A stretch of 48,644 nt of DNA from Desulfurobacteriaceae bacterium. GTDB lineage: Bacteria > Aquificota > Aquificia > Desulfurobacteriales > Desulfurobacteriaceae. The notes under the pieces were generated by a model. It saw only the letters and a program-made list of their open reading frames with translations. It made no database searches and was not told where the DNA came from. The stretch is taken from contig JALTBO010000130.1 in the NCBI GenBank assembly GCA_027075275.1, forward strand, positions 1 through 48,644, read 5' to 3'. How positions within the stretch are numbered: the stretch's first letter is position 1; each line of letters begins with the position of its first letter. Below are positions 26,240-35,463 of this stretch, piece after piece. A program made the position numbers and the translations under genes.

Positions 26240-28776
26240 CTCTTCTCTTTTTAATTCTCTCTTTTGGCCGTGCTTTTGGCCTTAACGTTAAAGTTGCTGA
26301 AGGAGTCTGTTTTGACAGATACCTCTTACAGCAGATAGAGAAAGAATCAGGTAGAGTGTGTTCTTTTTCTGACTGTACCTCTGTGGCGGCAGACCTTCTC
26401 AGAAACCTCGGTTACAGCGTGGAGAAAAGGGGGAACTTCCTCTACGTTAAAGACTATACTGTTGTTAAATCGGTAAAGTTTCAGGGGCTTTCTGACTTTA
26501 AAGACATTAAAAAGGTTGTTAAATTTCTGCTTCTGGGAAAGCCGTTTTCAAAATCCGGTATAGAGAGCGTTAAACAGCTAATACTTTTAAAACTGAAATC
26601 TCTGGGTTTTTCCCATTCCAGAGTCTCTATTTCACTGGAAAGAACAGGTTGCGGTTATGTTGCGGTTGTTTCTGTGGAGAGGGGAGCTCCCTTAGTCATC
26701 AACTCTCTCTCTGTAGAAGCCCCTCTGACCTTTAAAGAGTTGGCATTGAACGTATTTAAACCCCTGTTAGGGAAGCCTTTAAACTACCAGGAGCTATTTG
26801 ACCTGAAAGATAGACTTGAAGAGCTTCTGGTGAATAAGGGCTACTACAACTGTAACGTAACTCTTAAAGTTCTACCTTCTGAAGCCGGTGTTCGTTTGAA
26901 AGTAAAGGTTGATCCAGGTAAATTCTACAGGATTTCTTTTACCGGCAACCGCCACTTTTCCTCTGAAAAGTTGAAATCTCTGCTTACCTTTGCGTCTGCC
27001 CGTTCTGTTGATGAGTTTGAGATAGAGAACTCAAAGAAGCGGCTGGAGAGGTTCTACAGAAATCACGGTTTTCCCTTTGTTAAAGTCTCATCTTCTGTTA
27101 TTGATAAGGGAAGAGAGGTTGATATCAGGTTTAATGTTGATGAAGGACCGTACGTTGTCGTTAAAAAGATCAGAGTTAAAGGTTTTAAACTGAAAAAGGA
27201 GGATTACGCATCTCTCGTTGGAAGGCCTTTCTCTGAAGAATCGGTTAATTCCCTCCTTCAGCGTGTCGTTTCAGACTTGAAAGGAAAAGGTTTTAAGAGG
27301 GCAGTTGCCGATTACAGGGTGGAGCTCCCCGATACCCTTTTCCTGCAGGTCACCAGAGGACCTGTTTTTAAAGTTGTCTCTGTCAAAGTTCTGGGAGACG
27401 TAATGGGCTGTTTTAAGAGGGTGTCCCTTCCTTTTCCCTATACAGAATCTAACCTTGAAGACTTAACGGGAAAAATCTCGGACTGTTACGCTTCAAAAGG
27501 TTATCCGGATGTGAGGTTAGATGTAAAAGACCTCGTTCTTTCTGAAACTCCGTCGGAGGTGGATTTAGAGCTGAAAGTTAAGGTTAATACCGGTAAACAG
27601 TACCGTTTTGGCTACGTTATCTTAAAAGGGCTTAGAAGAACCAGACTTTCGGCTATAGAGAACTTGATCGTTATCCATCCGGGGGAGCTCTACTCCAGAA
27701 AGAAGGTTGTCAAACAGTACTCTCGGCTTTTAGACAGCAGGCTCTTTTCCTCGGTTAACATAGTTGAGGTTCGTTCCGATTCATCGGTCTCTGAAATTGT
27801 TGACCTTCAAGAAGGAAGTTTGCTGAGGGCTAAAGGTTTTTTAGGCTACGGAACAGACTACGGAGCTGTAACTAACGGTTTTCTATCAATGACCTCTCCC
27901 ATCGGTATGGGACTTAAGTTTTTCCTTTTTGGCCGTTACCGTCAGAAAGAGGGGTATGATGCAGTTTTCAAAGTTTTAAAACCTGCTTTTCCCTTTAAGA
28001 ACTGGAACACGGGTTACTCTATTGTAAAAAAAGAGCAGATATACGAAAGTTTTAAATCTAACAAAGTTCTATATAGCTTCTCTCTGGAGAGGAAAAAGAC
28101 AAAGGCTTTCTCTCAGGTCTTTAAGTTTGAGGTCTCAAGAGAAACTCTGAGGGATACGTCAATTTCTGCTAAACGGTTCAGCCTTGAAAGACGGTTAACG
28201 TACGTTCAGACTTACGACAGGAGAGACAGCATTTCAGATCCGAAGAACGGTTATCTCTCCTATACTAAACTCTCTTTTGCAGGTCTTCTACTTGGTGGAG
28301 ATGCCGATTATACCCTTTTTGAAGAGAAATTCCTCTACCTAAAGAGTTTTATCGGCTTTACTGCGGCTTTCAGGACAGGAGCCGGTTTTATCTCCTCTGT
28401 GAAAGGTTCTTCTGTTCCTATCCAGGATAGGTTCTTCTTGGGAGGTGCCGAGAGCGTAAGAGGGTACAAGTATGGAACCATTTCTCCCACAGATAACAAG
28501 GGAAACTACGTAGGAGGTAAAGCTTACGGCCTTTTAAGTTTAGAGCTCCGCCACAGAATCTACGGTCAGTTAGAGGGAGCTCTCTTTTACGACTCTGGAA
28601 AGGTTTTCAGAGAGCCTTCAGATTTTTCCCTCTCTGACTGGTACTCCTCTGTAGGAGTGGGTCTCAGGTACTTAACTCCTGTTGGTCCACTGAGAATTGA
28701 TTACGGCTATAAACTGAAACACGTTCCCGGTCAGGGAAGGGGAAGGTTCCACATCTCCTTTGGTTTTCCGTTCTAA
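26215..28776 (+). CDS. BamA/TamA-type Omp85 outer-membrane protein, apparent ATA start
   Basis: An Omp85 assembly factor of about 853 aa. Several POTRA-like repeats (VKSVKFQGL, YRISFTGNRHFSSEKL, VVKKIRVKGF, YRFGYVILKGL) precede a C-terminal barrel with GGAESVRGYKYG and the closing strands WYSSVGVGLRYLTPVGPLRI. The first canonical start is a GTG at 26356, but the frame stays open upstream to a stop at 26188 and encodes a full signal peptide ([19 protein letters not shown]). The only reasonable initiation point is an ATA at 26215, with GGAGGGG just before it, inside the radical SAM gene. The stop overlaps that of the convergent nrnA. Confidence 0.85.
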   Translation: MRKRYFCLTLLFLILSFGRAFGLNVKVAEGVCFDRYLLQQIEKESGRVCSFSDCTSVAADLLRNLGYSVEKRGNFLYVKDYTVVKSVKFQGLSDFKDIKKVVKFLLLGKPFSKSGIESVKQLILLKLKSLGFSHSRVSISLERTGCGYVAVVSVERGAPLVINSLSVEAPLTFKELALNVFKPLLGKPLNYQELFDLKDRLEELLVNKGYYNCNVTLKVLPSEAGVRLKVKVDPGKFYRISFTGNRHFSSEKLKSLLTFASARSVDEFEIENSKKRLERFYRNHGFPFVKVSSSVIDKGREVDIRFNVDEGPYVVVKKIRVKGFKLKKEDYASLVGRPFSEESVNSLLQRVVSDLKGKGFKRAVADYRVELPDTLFLQVTRGPVFKVVSVKVLGDVMGCFKRVSLPFPYTESNLEDLTGKISDCYASKGYPDVRLDVKDLVLSETPSEVDLELKVKVNTGKQYRFGYVILKGLRRTRLSAIENLIVIHPGELYSRKKVVKQYSRLLDSRLFSSVNIVEVRSDSSVSEIVDLQEGSLLRAKGFLGYGTDYGAVTNGFLSMTSPIGMGLKFFLFGRYRQKEGYDAVFKVLKPAFPFKNWNTGYSIVKKEQIYESFKSNKVLYSFSLERKKTKAFSQVFKFEVSRETLRDTSISAKRFSLERRLTYVQTYDRRDSISDPKNGYLSYTKLSFAGLLLGGDADYTLFEEKFLYLKSFIGFTAAFRTGAGFISSVKGSSVPIQDRFFLGGAESVRGYKYGTISPTDNKGNYVGGKAYGLLSLELRHRIYGQLEGALFYDSGKVFREPSDFSLSDWYSSVGVGLRYLTPVGPLRIDYGYKLKHVPGQGRGRFHISFGFPF

Positions 28777-29759
28777 CTGTAGTTCTCGTAGTGGGCTTTT
28801 TCCAGCGCTTCTTCAAGGGTTTTAAAGAGCTTTTTCTTTATCTCGTCAAGGTTTCCTTTAACTTCAAACCCTGCTGCCATTTTGTGTCCACCGCCTCCGA
28901 AAGCCTTTGCCACTTCTGCAACGTTTACTTTTCCCTTAGACCTCATTGAGATTTTCCAGTAATTCTCATCAATCTCTTTGAAGAATACTGCAACTTCAAC
29001 GCCCGCCAGGGATCTGGGGTAGTTTATGAAGCCTTCTGCTTCTTCCGGATAAGCTCCCGTTTCTTCTAAGAACTTTTTCAGCAGGGTTATATGGGCAACC
29101 TTCTGTTTAAGCTCAAAAGAGAGGGTTTTAAGAACCAGTTCAAGGAGTTTTAGCTTGTTTATTCTGTTTCTCTCAAAGATATTTGTGTAGACCTCGTAGG
29201 GGTTTACACCGAGTTTGAGGAGCTCCGCCGCTACTGTGTGTGTTTCCGGTGAGGTGTTTGAGTAGTTGAAGCCTCCGGTATCTGTCATTATTCCGGTGTA
29301 GATGGGAAGGGCTACAGAGAGGTCTATCAGGCTTTCATCTATAAGTTTCATTATGTGGTATGAGAGCTCACAGGTGCTTGAAATTTCAGGTTCAACTATT
29401 GCGTAATCTGTAAAAGGTTCTGCCGTTATGTGGTGGTCTATAACGATAGACTTTTCGGCAGGAATTTCGGAAAACCCTGTCCTTTCCGGGTCTGAAACGT
29501 CTGTGATTATTACCCAGTCAAACTTCTCCTTGATTTCGTCTGTAACTTCAACGTTTCCTATACCTGGTAAGAAGTCAAAGAAGAAGGGGACTCTATCTCT
29601 GTAGATTACTTTTACGTTTTTTCCCAGCTTCTTCAGGAAGTTGAACCATCCCAGGGAGCTTCCAATTGCATCCCCATCGGGGTTTTTGTGGGTCGTTATC
29701 ACTACTTTTCCCTGGATGTTTTTAAGGAGTTCAGCCATCTTTTTCCTGTCCAGTTTCAT
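28773..29759 (-). CDS. nrnA: DHH/DHHA1 phosphoesterase, NrnA-type nanoRNase / pAp phosphatase
   Basis: A 328-aa soluble enzyme that degrades 2-5 nt RNAs and dephosphorylates 3'-phosphoadenosine 5'-phosphate. The motifs are HKNPDGDAIGSSL (metal, DHH motif I), VIIDVSD-like VIITDVSD, the name-giving IDHHITAE, and the DHHA1 glycine-rich GGGGHKMAAGFEVKG at the C-terminus. Length is typical. The start overlaps the rbfA stop by 4 nt. Its own stop overlaps the stop of the convergent BamA-like gene, so no terminator separates them. Confidence 0.93.
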   Translation of the reverse strand: MKLDRKKMAELLKNIQGKVVITTHKNPDGDAIGSSLGWFNFLKKLGKNVKVIYRDRVPFFFDFLPGIGNVEVTDEIKEKFDWVIITDVSDPERTGFSEIPAEKSIVIDHHITAEPFTDYAIVEPEISSTCELSYHIMKLIDESLIDLSVALPIYTGIMTDTGGFNYSNTSPETHTVAAELLKLGVNPYEVYTNIFERNRINKLKLLELVLKTLSFELKQKVAHITLLKKFLEETGAYPEEAEGFINYPRSLAGVEVAVFFKEIDENYWKISMRSKGKVNVAEVAKAFGGGGHKMAAGFEVKGNLDEIKKKLFKTLEEALEKAHYENYS

Positions 29760-30055
29760 AGCTCAACCTCTGGGTCAATGAGAAATTGTGGTCTTGGAAC
29801 TGTTCTGATTTTCAGCCGCTTTCCCAGTAGATGTTGAATGTACCCGGCGGCTCTGTTAAGCCTTTCAACTGCTAGTAGAACGTCTTCTTTTTTCAGGCCG
29901 GATATAAAAACGTCGGCTCTTGAACCGTCTTTAGAGAGTTCTACTCGCTTAACGGTTATAAATATGGTTTCGGGTAGATCTATGTCCCGTCTAACTATGT
30001 CTGAAATTTCCCTTAAAAGCTGGGACTTTAACCTCTCTCTTCTGAACTTTGCCAT
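29756..30055 (-). CDS. rbfA: Ribosome-binding factor A
   Basis: A 99-aa KH-fold protein that binds the 30S subunit and helps mature the 5' end of 16S rRNA. The opening RRERLKSQLLREISDIV and the late block GYIQHLLGKRLKIRTVPRPQF are diagnostic. It lies directly after tldE with no gap and overlaps nrnA by 4 nt. The rbfA-nrnA pairing is widespread in bacteria. Confidence 0.93.
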   Translation of the reverse strand: MAKFRRERLKSQLLREISDIVRRDIDLPETIFITVKRVELSKDGSRADVFISGLKKEDVLLAVERLNRAAGYIQHLLGKRLKIRTVPRPQFLIDPEVEL

Positions 30056-31384
30056 TTATTCCCCGCTTACCGTGAGTTCTTTAATTAGAACAGAAGGGCT
30101 GCACACGTTTCCCAGCCATTTCTGGTCTGCTCCCACTTCTGTGATGTTCTTGAGAAGCTCCTTCATATTCCCCGCAACGGTCATTCCTGTAACGGGGGTT
30201 ACTTTCTTTCCGTCTACGTAGTAGATACCGCTTATGCCTATTGAAAACTCTCCTGATATAGGGTTGATAGTGTGAATTCCCATCGCGTCTGTTACAACTA
30301 TCACTTCTTCAGGGGTTTTTACCATCTCCTCCAGCCCCAGAGCTCCCCTTTCAACTATCAGGTTTGTAATTCCCGACGAGGGAAGAGATGATATTGAGGC
30401 CCTTATCCCATTTCCGGTAGGTTTAAGCCCTAACTTCTTAGCAGAGTACATGTCAACAAGGAAGTTTTTGAGAACACCCCTTTCAACAACAGCCTTTCTC
30501 CTCGTGACTACTCCCTCATCGTCGTAAGGACAGCTTCCGGTACCGTCTGGGTGGAGAGGGTCGTCGTATACTGTTAAGGTATGATTTGCTATTTCGTGGC
30601 TCAGCTTATCGGCAAAGAGAGATTTCCTCCTGAGAACGTTGTTCCCCAGGAAAGCGGCAGAGAGTGTTTCTATCAGTTCAGCAAAGACGCAGTTCTTGAA
30701 AATTACAGGAAGTCTTTTTGTCTTTATAGGTTTTGCTCCAAGGAGTTCTGTTGCATTTCCTGCTGCGTTAACCGCCACTATCTTCGGGTTAAGCTGATGG
30801 AAGAACCTTGTAGACTGGAAATCCCACCCTATTTGGGAATCTCCCGACTCTTCAGCTGCAAGTAGAATACTTAAGCTATAGTTTGTTGAAGTATAGCTGA
30901 AGTTGTGGTCGTTTGAGTTGTAGTAGTAAACGGTAGTTTTTCCGTCTCCGTAAGATGCTTTTCTTACTTTTTTTATCCTGCTGTCAAACTGTAGTGCCAG
31001 CGATTCCAGTTCTTTTGCCAGCTCTATTTTTCTCTCAACCGGTATTGAGTCGTAGTCGTCGTCGTTCAGTTTAAGATCAAGGTTTGGTTTTTCCGGCATG
31101 GAGAAGCTGTACTCATCTGGTTCTGAACACTTTGCATTCTCTCTGGCACACTCAATCGCAATTCTTATTCCGTCGTCTGAAACGTCGTTTGTATAGGCAA
31201 ACCCTAACTTTCCTTCAACAACTACTCTTATCGCTACTCCTTTTGTCTGAGAGGTTTTGATTCTGTCAACCTCTCCCCCTTTTACCTCTACTCCTGTTCC
31301 TTCTCCTTCAACGGCGTAGATGTCGTAGTTTTCAACGCCCAGTTTCCGCAGGTAGTTTGCCGTTCTCTCAACTATCTTAAACAT
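30056..31384 (-). CDS. tldE: TldE/PmbA, non-metal subunit of the TldD/E protease
   Basis: A 442-aa partner of TldD. It shares the overall fold and the C-terminal GNGIRASISSLPSSGITNL and GEFSIGISGIYYVDG blocks, but lacks the HExxxH zinc motif that TldD has, as expected for PmbA/TldE. In the active heterodimer it forms the closed peptide-binding cavity. It is encoded apart from tldD (11448-12836). The start overlaps the thyX stop by 8 nt. Confidence 0.92.
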   Translation of the reverse strand: MFKIVERTANYLRKLGVENYDIYAVEGEGTGVEVKGGEVDRIKTSQTKGVAIRVVVEGKLGFAYTNDVSDDGIRIAIECARENAKCSEPDEYSFSMPEKPNLDLKLNDDDYDSIPVERKIELAKELESLALQFDSRIKKVRKASYGDGKTTVYYYNSNDHNFSYTSTNYSLSILLAAEESGDSQIGWDFQSTRFFHQLNPKIVAVNAAGNATELLGAKPIKTKRLPVIFKNCVFAELIETLSAAFLGNNVLRRKSLFADKLSHEIANHTLTVYDDPLHPDGTGSCPYDDEGVVTRRKAVVERGVLKNFLVDMYSAKKLGLKPTGNGIRASISSLPSSGITNLIVERGALGLEEMVKTPEEVIVVTDAMGIHTINPISGEFSIGISGIYYVDGKKVTPVTGMTVAGNMKELLKNITEVGADQKWLGNVCSPSVLIKELTVSGE

Positions 31385-31982
31385 CTGTTACCTCCAGATT
31401 CCTGAAATAGTTCCTCACTTCTTCCGGTCTGCCACAGCTTTTCTTTCCCTCTGTGCAGTATCCCAGGTAGTAGCAGTTTGGTCCTACACCGTTAAAGAGT
31501 TCCGGAAAGTTTTTCCTGAGAATTTTCAGCATTTTAACTGCCATCTCTCTGATTTCCCACTGAGCTCTGGTGCACGTTCTTAACCTTAAGAAGTGAACCA
31601 TCTCCTCTCCGTTCATTGTGAAGACGATTCTGGTTGAGCAGGCGTTGGGAAGAACAAAACGGGCGTCTTCTTTGGGAGCTCCCCCTTCCACAAACCCTTC
31701 GTATGCCCTGCCTAAAAACGACATTATCTCTTTAAACGAGTAGCTTTTCCCCTCTATCTCAACTTCCAGTTCTTTCAGACTTTCCGGCTCAACGTAGGGG
31801 AAGTTCTTCATACTTACGTATCTCTGAGACTGCTGGCTATACGAAGCTGGCCTGTGTCTTACAAGCTGGTGGGAGCAAGCCCTTGATATTCCGTCAACTA
31901 AAAAGGTAAAAGTTGAGTGGCGAAGGAGTTCTTTAACGCCGGGGAGCTCCGGGTAGTTGTAAGATATGAGGAAAACCTTCAA
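31377..31982 (-). CDS. thyX: Flavin-dependent thymidylate synthase ThyX
   Basis: A 201-aa FAD enzyme that methylates dUMP to dTMP with methylenetetrahydrofolate and NAD(P)H. The ThyX signature is at residues 42-55 (RHRPASYSQQSQRY), preceded by SRACSHQLV. The length is slightly short for the family. Initiation is at a TTG (31982) with AGGAGG 7 bases upstream. The next gene upstream supplies dUMP through dCMP deamination, so the two form a dTMP supply pair. Confidence 0.95.
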   Translation of the reverse strand: MKVFLISYNYPELPGVKELLRHSTFTFLVDGISRACSHQLVRHRPASYSQQSQRYVSMKNFPYVEPESLKELEVEIEGKSYSFKEIMSFLGRAYEGFVEGGAPKEDARFVLPNACSTRIVFTMNGEEMVHFLRLRTCTRAQWEIREMAVKMLKILRKNFPELFNGVGPNCYYLGYCTEGKKSCGRPEEVRNYFRNLEVTDV

Positions 31983-32015
31983 GCAGAAACCTCCTGCGGA
32001 GTAGTGGAGGGATAA

Positions 32016-32477
32016 TTATAAATCTTTGTTGTTCTCACTGAACTGAATAAGCGGTAGGTTGGCCTCTTTTGCTATCTCCTTTGCCAGCCAGTCGGGATAC
32101 CCTTCCCTGTATATTACTTTTGTTATTCCTGCGTTTATCAGCATTTTCACGCATAGAGAACAGGGGCAGTGGGTACAGTAGAGAACGGCACCTTTGGTTG
32201 AAACACCGTGGAGTGCAGCTTGAATTATGGCGTTTTGCTCTGCATGAAGTCCCCTACAGAGCTCGTGCCTCTCACCGCTGGGAACTCCCAACTTTTCCCT
32301 TAAACACCCAACTTCTTCTGGGTGTTTAAGACCGCTGGGAGGTCCGTTATAACCTGTAGAGATAATTCTCTTATCCTTTACAAGAACGGCACCTACCTTC
32401 CTTCTCAAACAGGTAGAGCGGGTTGAGACCATCTGGGCAATAGACATAAAGTACTCATCCCACGAAGGCCTTGGCAA
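32016..32477 (-). CDS. dCMP deaminase
   Basis: A 153-aa zinc deaminase converting dCMP to dUMP, the substrate for ThyX. Zinc ligands and the catalytic Glu are visible: His78-Ala-Glu80 in LHAEQNAI, and Cys106 and Cys109 in CPCSLC. The opening RPSWDEYFM and [16 protein letters not shown] are typical of the ComEB/dCMP deaminase family. It begins at a TTG (32477) directly after the stop of a 43-aa gene (TAATTG), with GGAGG upstream. It may thus be co-transcribed with the cytochrome operon. Confidence 0.93.
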   Translation of the reverse strand: MPRPSWDEYFMSIAQMVSTRSTCLRRKVGAVLVKDKRIISTGYNGPPSGLKHPEEVGCLREKLGVPSGERHELCRGLHAEQNAIIQAALHGVSTKGAVLYCTHCPCSLCVKMLINAGITKVIYREGYPDWLAKEIAKEANLPLIQFSENNKDL

Positions 32478-32609
32478 TTAGTGGCCTCCAAACAAGTGGT
32501 GATAAGCAGTCATAATCAAGGTGATAAACATAAAGATGTACAGGATTATCTCAACAGCGGCCATCCATTTTCTAAAGCCGAAAACTGTTCTTAAAGCTCT
32601 GCTGGCCAT
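32478..32609 (-). CDS. 43-aa single-helix membrane protein of the cytochrome operon
   Basis: A short gene after the 49-aa gene with a strong GGAGGAG ribosome site. It encodes a basic N-terminus, one transmembrane helix (about 17-38, with EIILYIFMFITLIM) and a His-rich C-terminal end (AYHHLFGGH). The His cluster near the membrane face could bind haem or quinone; that is speculation. Small membrane subunits of this size accompany several quinol-oxidising cytochrome complexes. No family recognised. Confidence 0.68.
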   Translation of the reverse strand: MASRALRTVFGFRKWMAAVEIILYIFMFITLIMTAYHHLFGGH

Positions 32610-32618
32610 TTCTCCTCC

Positions 32619-32768
32619 TTAGAGCCACATAAAGATGGACTGTGAGTACCAGTGTACAAACTTAACAAACCACACTCCAAGAATTGGAAGAAGAAGGACT
32701 GAGAGTGTGGCTATCAGAACTATCCATGCCTCTTTCTCTATATCCCTTGAGCTTACTTCTCTTGCCAT
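32619..32768 (-). CDS. 49-aa single-helix membrane protein of the cytochrome operon
   Basis: A short gene 16 bp after the 24-haem cytochrome. The ATG is preceded by AGGAGG. It encodes a charged cytoplasmic N-terminus (SSRDIEKEAW), one long transmembrane helix (about 14-38) and an aromatic tail (HWYSQSIFMWL). It is translated just before the 43-aa gene. Probable accessory membrane subunit of the electron-transfer complex; no family recognised. Confidence 0.7.
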   Translation of the reverse strand: MAREVSSRDIEKEAWIVLIATLSVLLLPILGVWFVKFVHWYSQSIFMWL

Positions 32769-32784
32769 TTCCTAACCTCCTATC

Positions 32785-35463
32785 TTATCTGTAGGAAGGG
32801 TTTTTCTGGTGAACTTTTTCTGTGTGGAACAGTTTGTACCTGTAAAGCGCATCAAGACCATGGCAGTCTACGCAGATGCTACCTTTAAGGTCTCTGTTTC
32901 TTAAGAAGCTGTTAAGAGCATTTCCTTCAACCGGCTTGCCTGGAGTATATTTTGTCCACTTGCTCCAAACGTGAGGATCGTGGCAGGTTTCACATGCAAT
33001 TTCACCGCCTACATGAACCTCTTTGCCGTCTTTTGTGAACAGAGGCCAGTCGCCTTCCCTTCCCGGCCTATCAAAGTTCCTTACAACAACGTCTTTGTGT
33101 GGGTGGTAGTAGTATTTAACAACCTTTTCACTTCCTACGCCACCCTTACTATGGCAAGTCAAACAGTAGTTTGACATTCTGTTGTCGGTTATCTTCTTCA
33201 CATCTGTAGCCCACAGGAGGCTGTCTTTTGCCCTGTGGGGAACGTGGCACGCAGAACATACTCCGTCTTTAAGGACTTCCTCTCCGAGAGCGTTCTTGAA
33301 GTTCTTCTTAACTACTCTCATGTCGTGATCTGTTCCTATAACTGCGGCTTCCTTAACGTGGCAGGCTGTACAGAGGGCACTGTCTCCTTCCACCGTGTAC
33401 CTTGTCAGTCTCTTCCTGTCGGCTCCGTTGTGTGGGTCGTGGCAGGTTGCACAGTCCATAATGCCAACTTCGCCTTTTTTAGCAGGGTGGCCTGTCATCT
33501 GGTTTATGAGAGGAAGCCTTGAGTTTTCTATCATTGATAGGTTCTTCTCTGTAACTTTACGTCCTATTGGATGGGTAAATTTACCTACTGTTTTATCTTC
33601 AGCCAGTTTACCTTTAGCGTGGCAGGAGAAGCAGAGTTTTTCTCCTATTGTTTCTCCTTTTCCAGGTTCTCTACTCCAGAGAACTTTAAACTTCGGATTG
33701 TGGGGAGTATGGCACGCAGAGCAGGTTCCGTTTTTGGTCAGGTTTTCTCTCTCTTTCTCTGTCAGTTTGACGTTGGGGTTGTTGAGCAGGTCGTGAGGTG
33801 TTCCTTTCAGGTTTTCATCTACGTGGCAGGTTAAACAGAGTTCTGAGTTGCCTCTTACAGGTATTCTGAGCAGAACCTCTTTATGGGTGTGGGGATCGTG
33901 GCAGGTTGCACAGGAGACCTTCTTGCCCGGAAGTTTGTCGGTAGGGTTGTCAACTCCAACAGGGTGTTCGTTGAATACGCTCTGTTTAACTTTATGTTTA
34001 GCCATTCCTTCAGGGTCGTGGCACGCCAGGCAGAACCCATCAACCGGCGGTTCCATAGGAGAAGTCTCTCCGTAGACAACCCTTGAGAGGTATCCACCTT
34101 TTGCTTTGTGAATGTTGTGGCAGGCGGCACAGTCTCCTTTCTTCCACTTTTTCTTATCAATTTCGGCGTGAGGTCCGTTCTTAACGTCTGCTTCTTCCCT
34201 ATGGCACGTATAACAGAGTTTTAGTCTTGGAGCTCTCAGGAATTTCCCTTTAGGGTTGTTATCAAAAGAGTGGTGTGGATCGTGGCATGTTGTACAGGCC
34301 AGTCTGTTTCCGGGAAGTGGAAGTTTAAGGTTTATCTTCTCTTTGAGTTTAACTCCAGTTGGGTGAGTAAGCGTTCCGACCGTTTCTACCTCTTTTCCGT
34401 CAATTACATGCTGCGGGTAGTGACAGGAGAGGCAGAGTATATCCGTTTTGCCCTTTGCATCAATCAGTGCTGCGTAGTCAAAAGCATCTTCAGGTATTGG
34501 TCTGCTCCAGAGATCCCTTCCTTTTGCCCTGTGGGCAACGTGGCACGTTTTACAGGAGTTCCCATCTACGTTGTGCTTGGTCTTTAAGACAGCCTTTTCC
34601 TGAATGTGGCACAGTATACAGATTCTCTTTTCATCGGCAACCAGGAGGTGTCTGTTTTCCTCTTTGTGAACTTTATGGCAGGTCATACACTCAACAGATG
34701 AAGTAACCGCTTTCTGCTCTTTGAAGAAACTTACGTCTGCTCCTTTCGGGAATTTTCTGTGGATTGGGTGGTTCCTGAAGTTGGGGTGTTCTTTTGAGTT
34801 GACGTTATCTATATGGCAGACTGCACAGAGCTGTGAGTTTTTCGCCGGCTCAATTAGTGCCTGGGGAGCTCTACCCCTGTGGGCGGAGTGGCAGGATTCG
34901 CACTGAACCTCTCCATTTCTGGTTACTTTTCCTCCCAGCTTTTCAACTTCCAGAGCGTACTCCAGTTTTAATTTGCCTTTCGTATCTCTTAAAATTGGGT
35001 GGTTCAAGCCGTGTTCTGCATTCTGTTTGTGACACTTTATACAGAGTGCAGAGTTAACGTTGGGCTCTCTCATAAATGTATAATCAAGTTTTTTCTCACT
35101 TCCCGATTTGGTATGGGGAGTATGACAGGTTCCACAGTATAGTTTCCCGTTCAGTAGAGGGAACCCTTTTGGGATTTTGAAGTTTTCGGGAACTTTCTTG
35201 TCTACGGGGTGGGAAAAGTGTTTGAATCCAATAAATGTTAACCTGTCGTCTGCCATTGAACCATCGTGGCAGGATAGACACATCAACCTGTTAGCTGCGG
35301 TAAAAGATTCTGTAGTTAAGAGGTCGGGAGATTTAATCTTTGCCTCAAGGAGCCAGTTTTCATGGCAAACCAGACACTCTTTTTTCATACTCTTTTTGAG
35401 CTTTGCTTCTGAAACCCCTGGAACCACTAAAACGGTTAGAAGGATAAGAAGCGATTTTCTCAT
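32785..35463 (-). CDS. 24-haem c-type cytochrome
   Basis: An 892-aa exported cytochrome with 24 CxxCH motifs, about one per 37 residues, each a covalent haem c site. The signal peptide is about 1-20 (GVSEA). Haem sites recur in pairs in the doubled-CxxCH style, often as CxxCHDPH or CxxCHxPH, and many isolated His residues could be distal ligands. Repeated blocks such as GNRLACTTCHDPHHSF and GNSELCLTCH suggest internal duplication. There is no lipobox or C-terminal anchor, so it is periplasmic or secreted. It probably forms a long haem wire. Coupled upstream to the NHL gene, with AAGGGG before the ATG. Confidence 0.93.
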   Translation of the reverse strand: MRKSLLILLTVLVVPGVSEAKLKKSMKKECLVCHENWLLEAKIKSPDLLTTESFTAANRLMCLSCHDGSMADDRLTFIGFKHFSHPVDKKVPENFKIPKGFPLLNGKLYCGTCHTPHTKSGSEKKLDYTFMREPNVNSALCIKCHKQNAEHGLNHPILRDTKGKLKLEYALEVEKLGGKVTRNGEVQCESCHSAHRGRAPQALIEPAKNSQLCAVCHIDNVNSKEHPNFRNHPIHRKFPKGADVSFFKEQKAVTSSVECMTCHKVHKEENRHLLVADEKRICILCHIQEKAVLKTKHNVDGNSCKTCHVAHRAKGRDLWSRPIPEDAFDYAALIDAKGKTDILCLSCHYPQHVIDGKEVETVGTLTHPTGVKLKEKINLKLPLPGNRLACTTCHDPHHSFDNNPKGKFLRAPRLKLCYTCHREEADVKNGPHAEIDKKKWKKGDCAACHNIHKAKGGYLSRVVYGETSPMEPPVDGFCLACHDPEGMAKHKVKQSVFNEHPVGVDNPTDKLPGKKVSCATCHDPHTHKEVLLRIPVRGNSELCLTCHVDENLKGTPHDLLNNPNVKLTEKERENLTKNGTCSACHTPHNPKFKVLWSREPGKGETIGEKLCFSCHAKGKLAEDKTVGKFTHPIGRKVTEKNLSMIENSRLPLINQMTGHPAKKGEVGIMDCATCHDPHNGADRKRLTRYTVEGDSALCTACHVKEAAVIGTDHDMRVVKKNFKNALGEEVLKDGVCSACHVPHRAKDSLLWATDVKKITDNRMSNYCLTCHSKGGVGSEKVVKYYYHPHKDVVVRNFDRPGREGDWPLFTKDGKEVHVGGEIACETCHDPHVWSKWTKYTPGKPVEGNALNSFLRNRDLKGSICVDCHGLDALYRYKLFHTEKVHQKNPSYR

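Noticed and set aside
33571-33834. Open frames on the plus strand across the cytochrome genes
   Set aside because: They are antisense shadows of CxxCH-rich coding sequence; they have no ribosome sites and no recognisable protein features.
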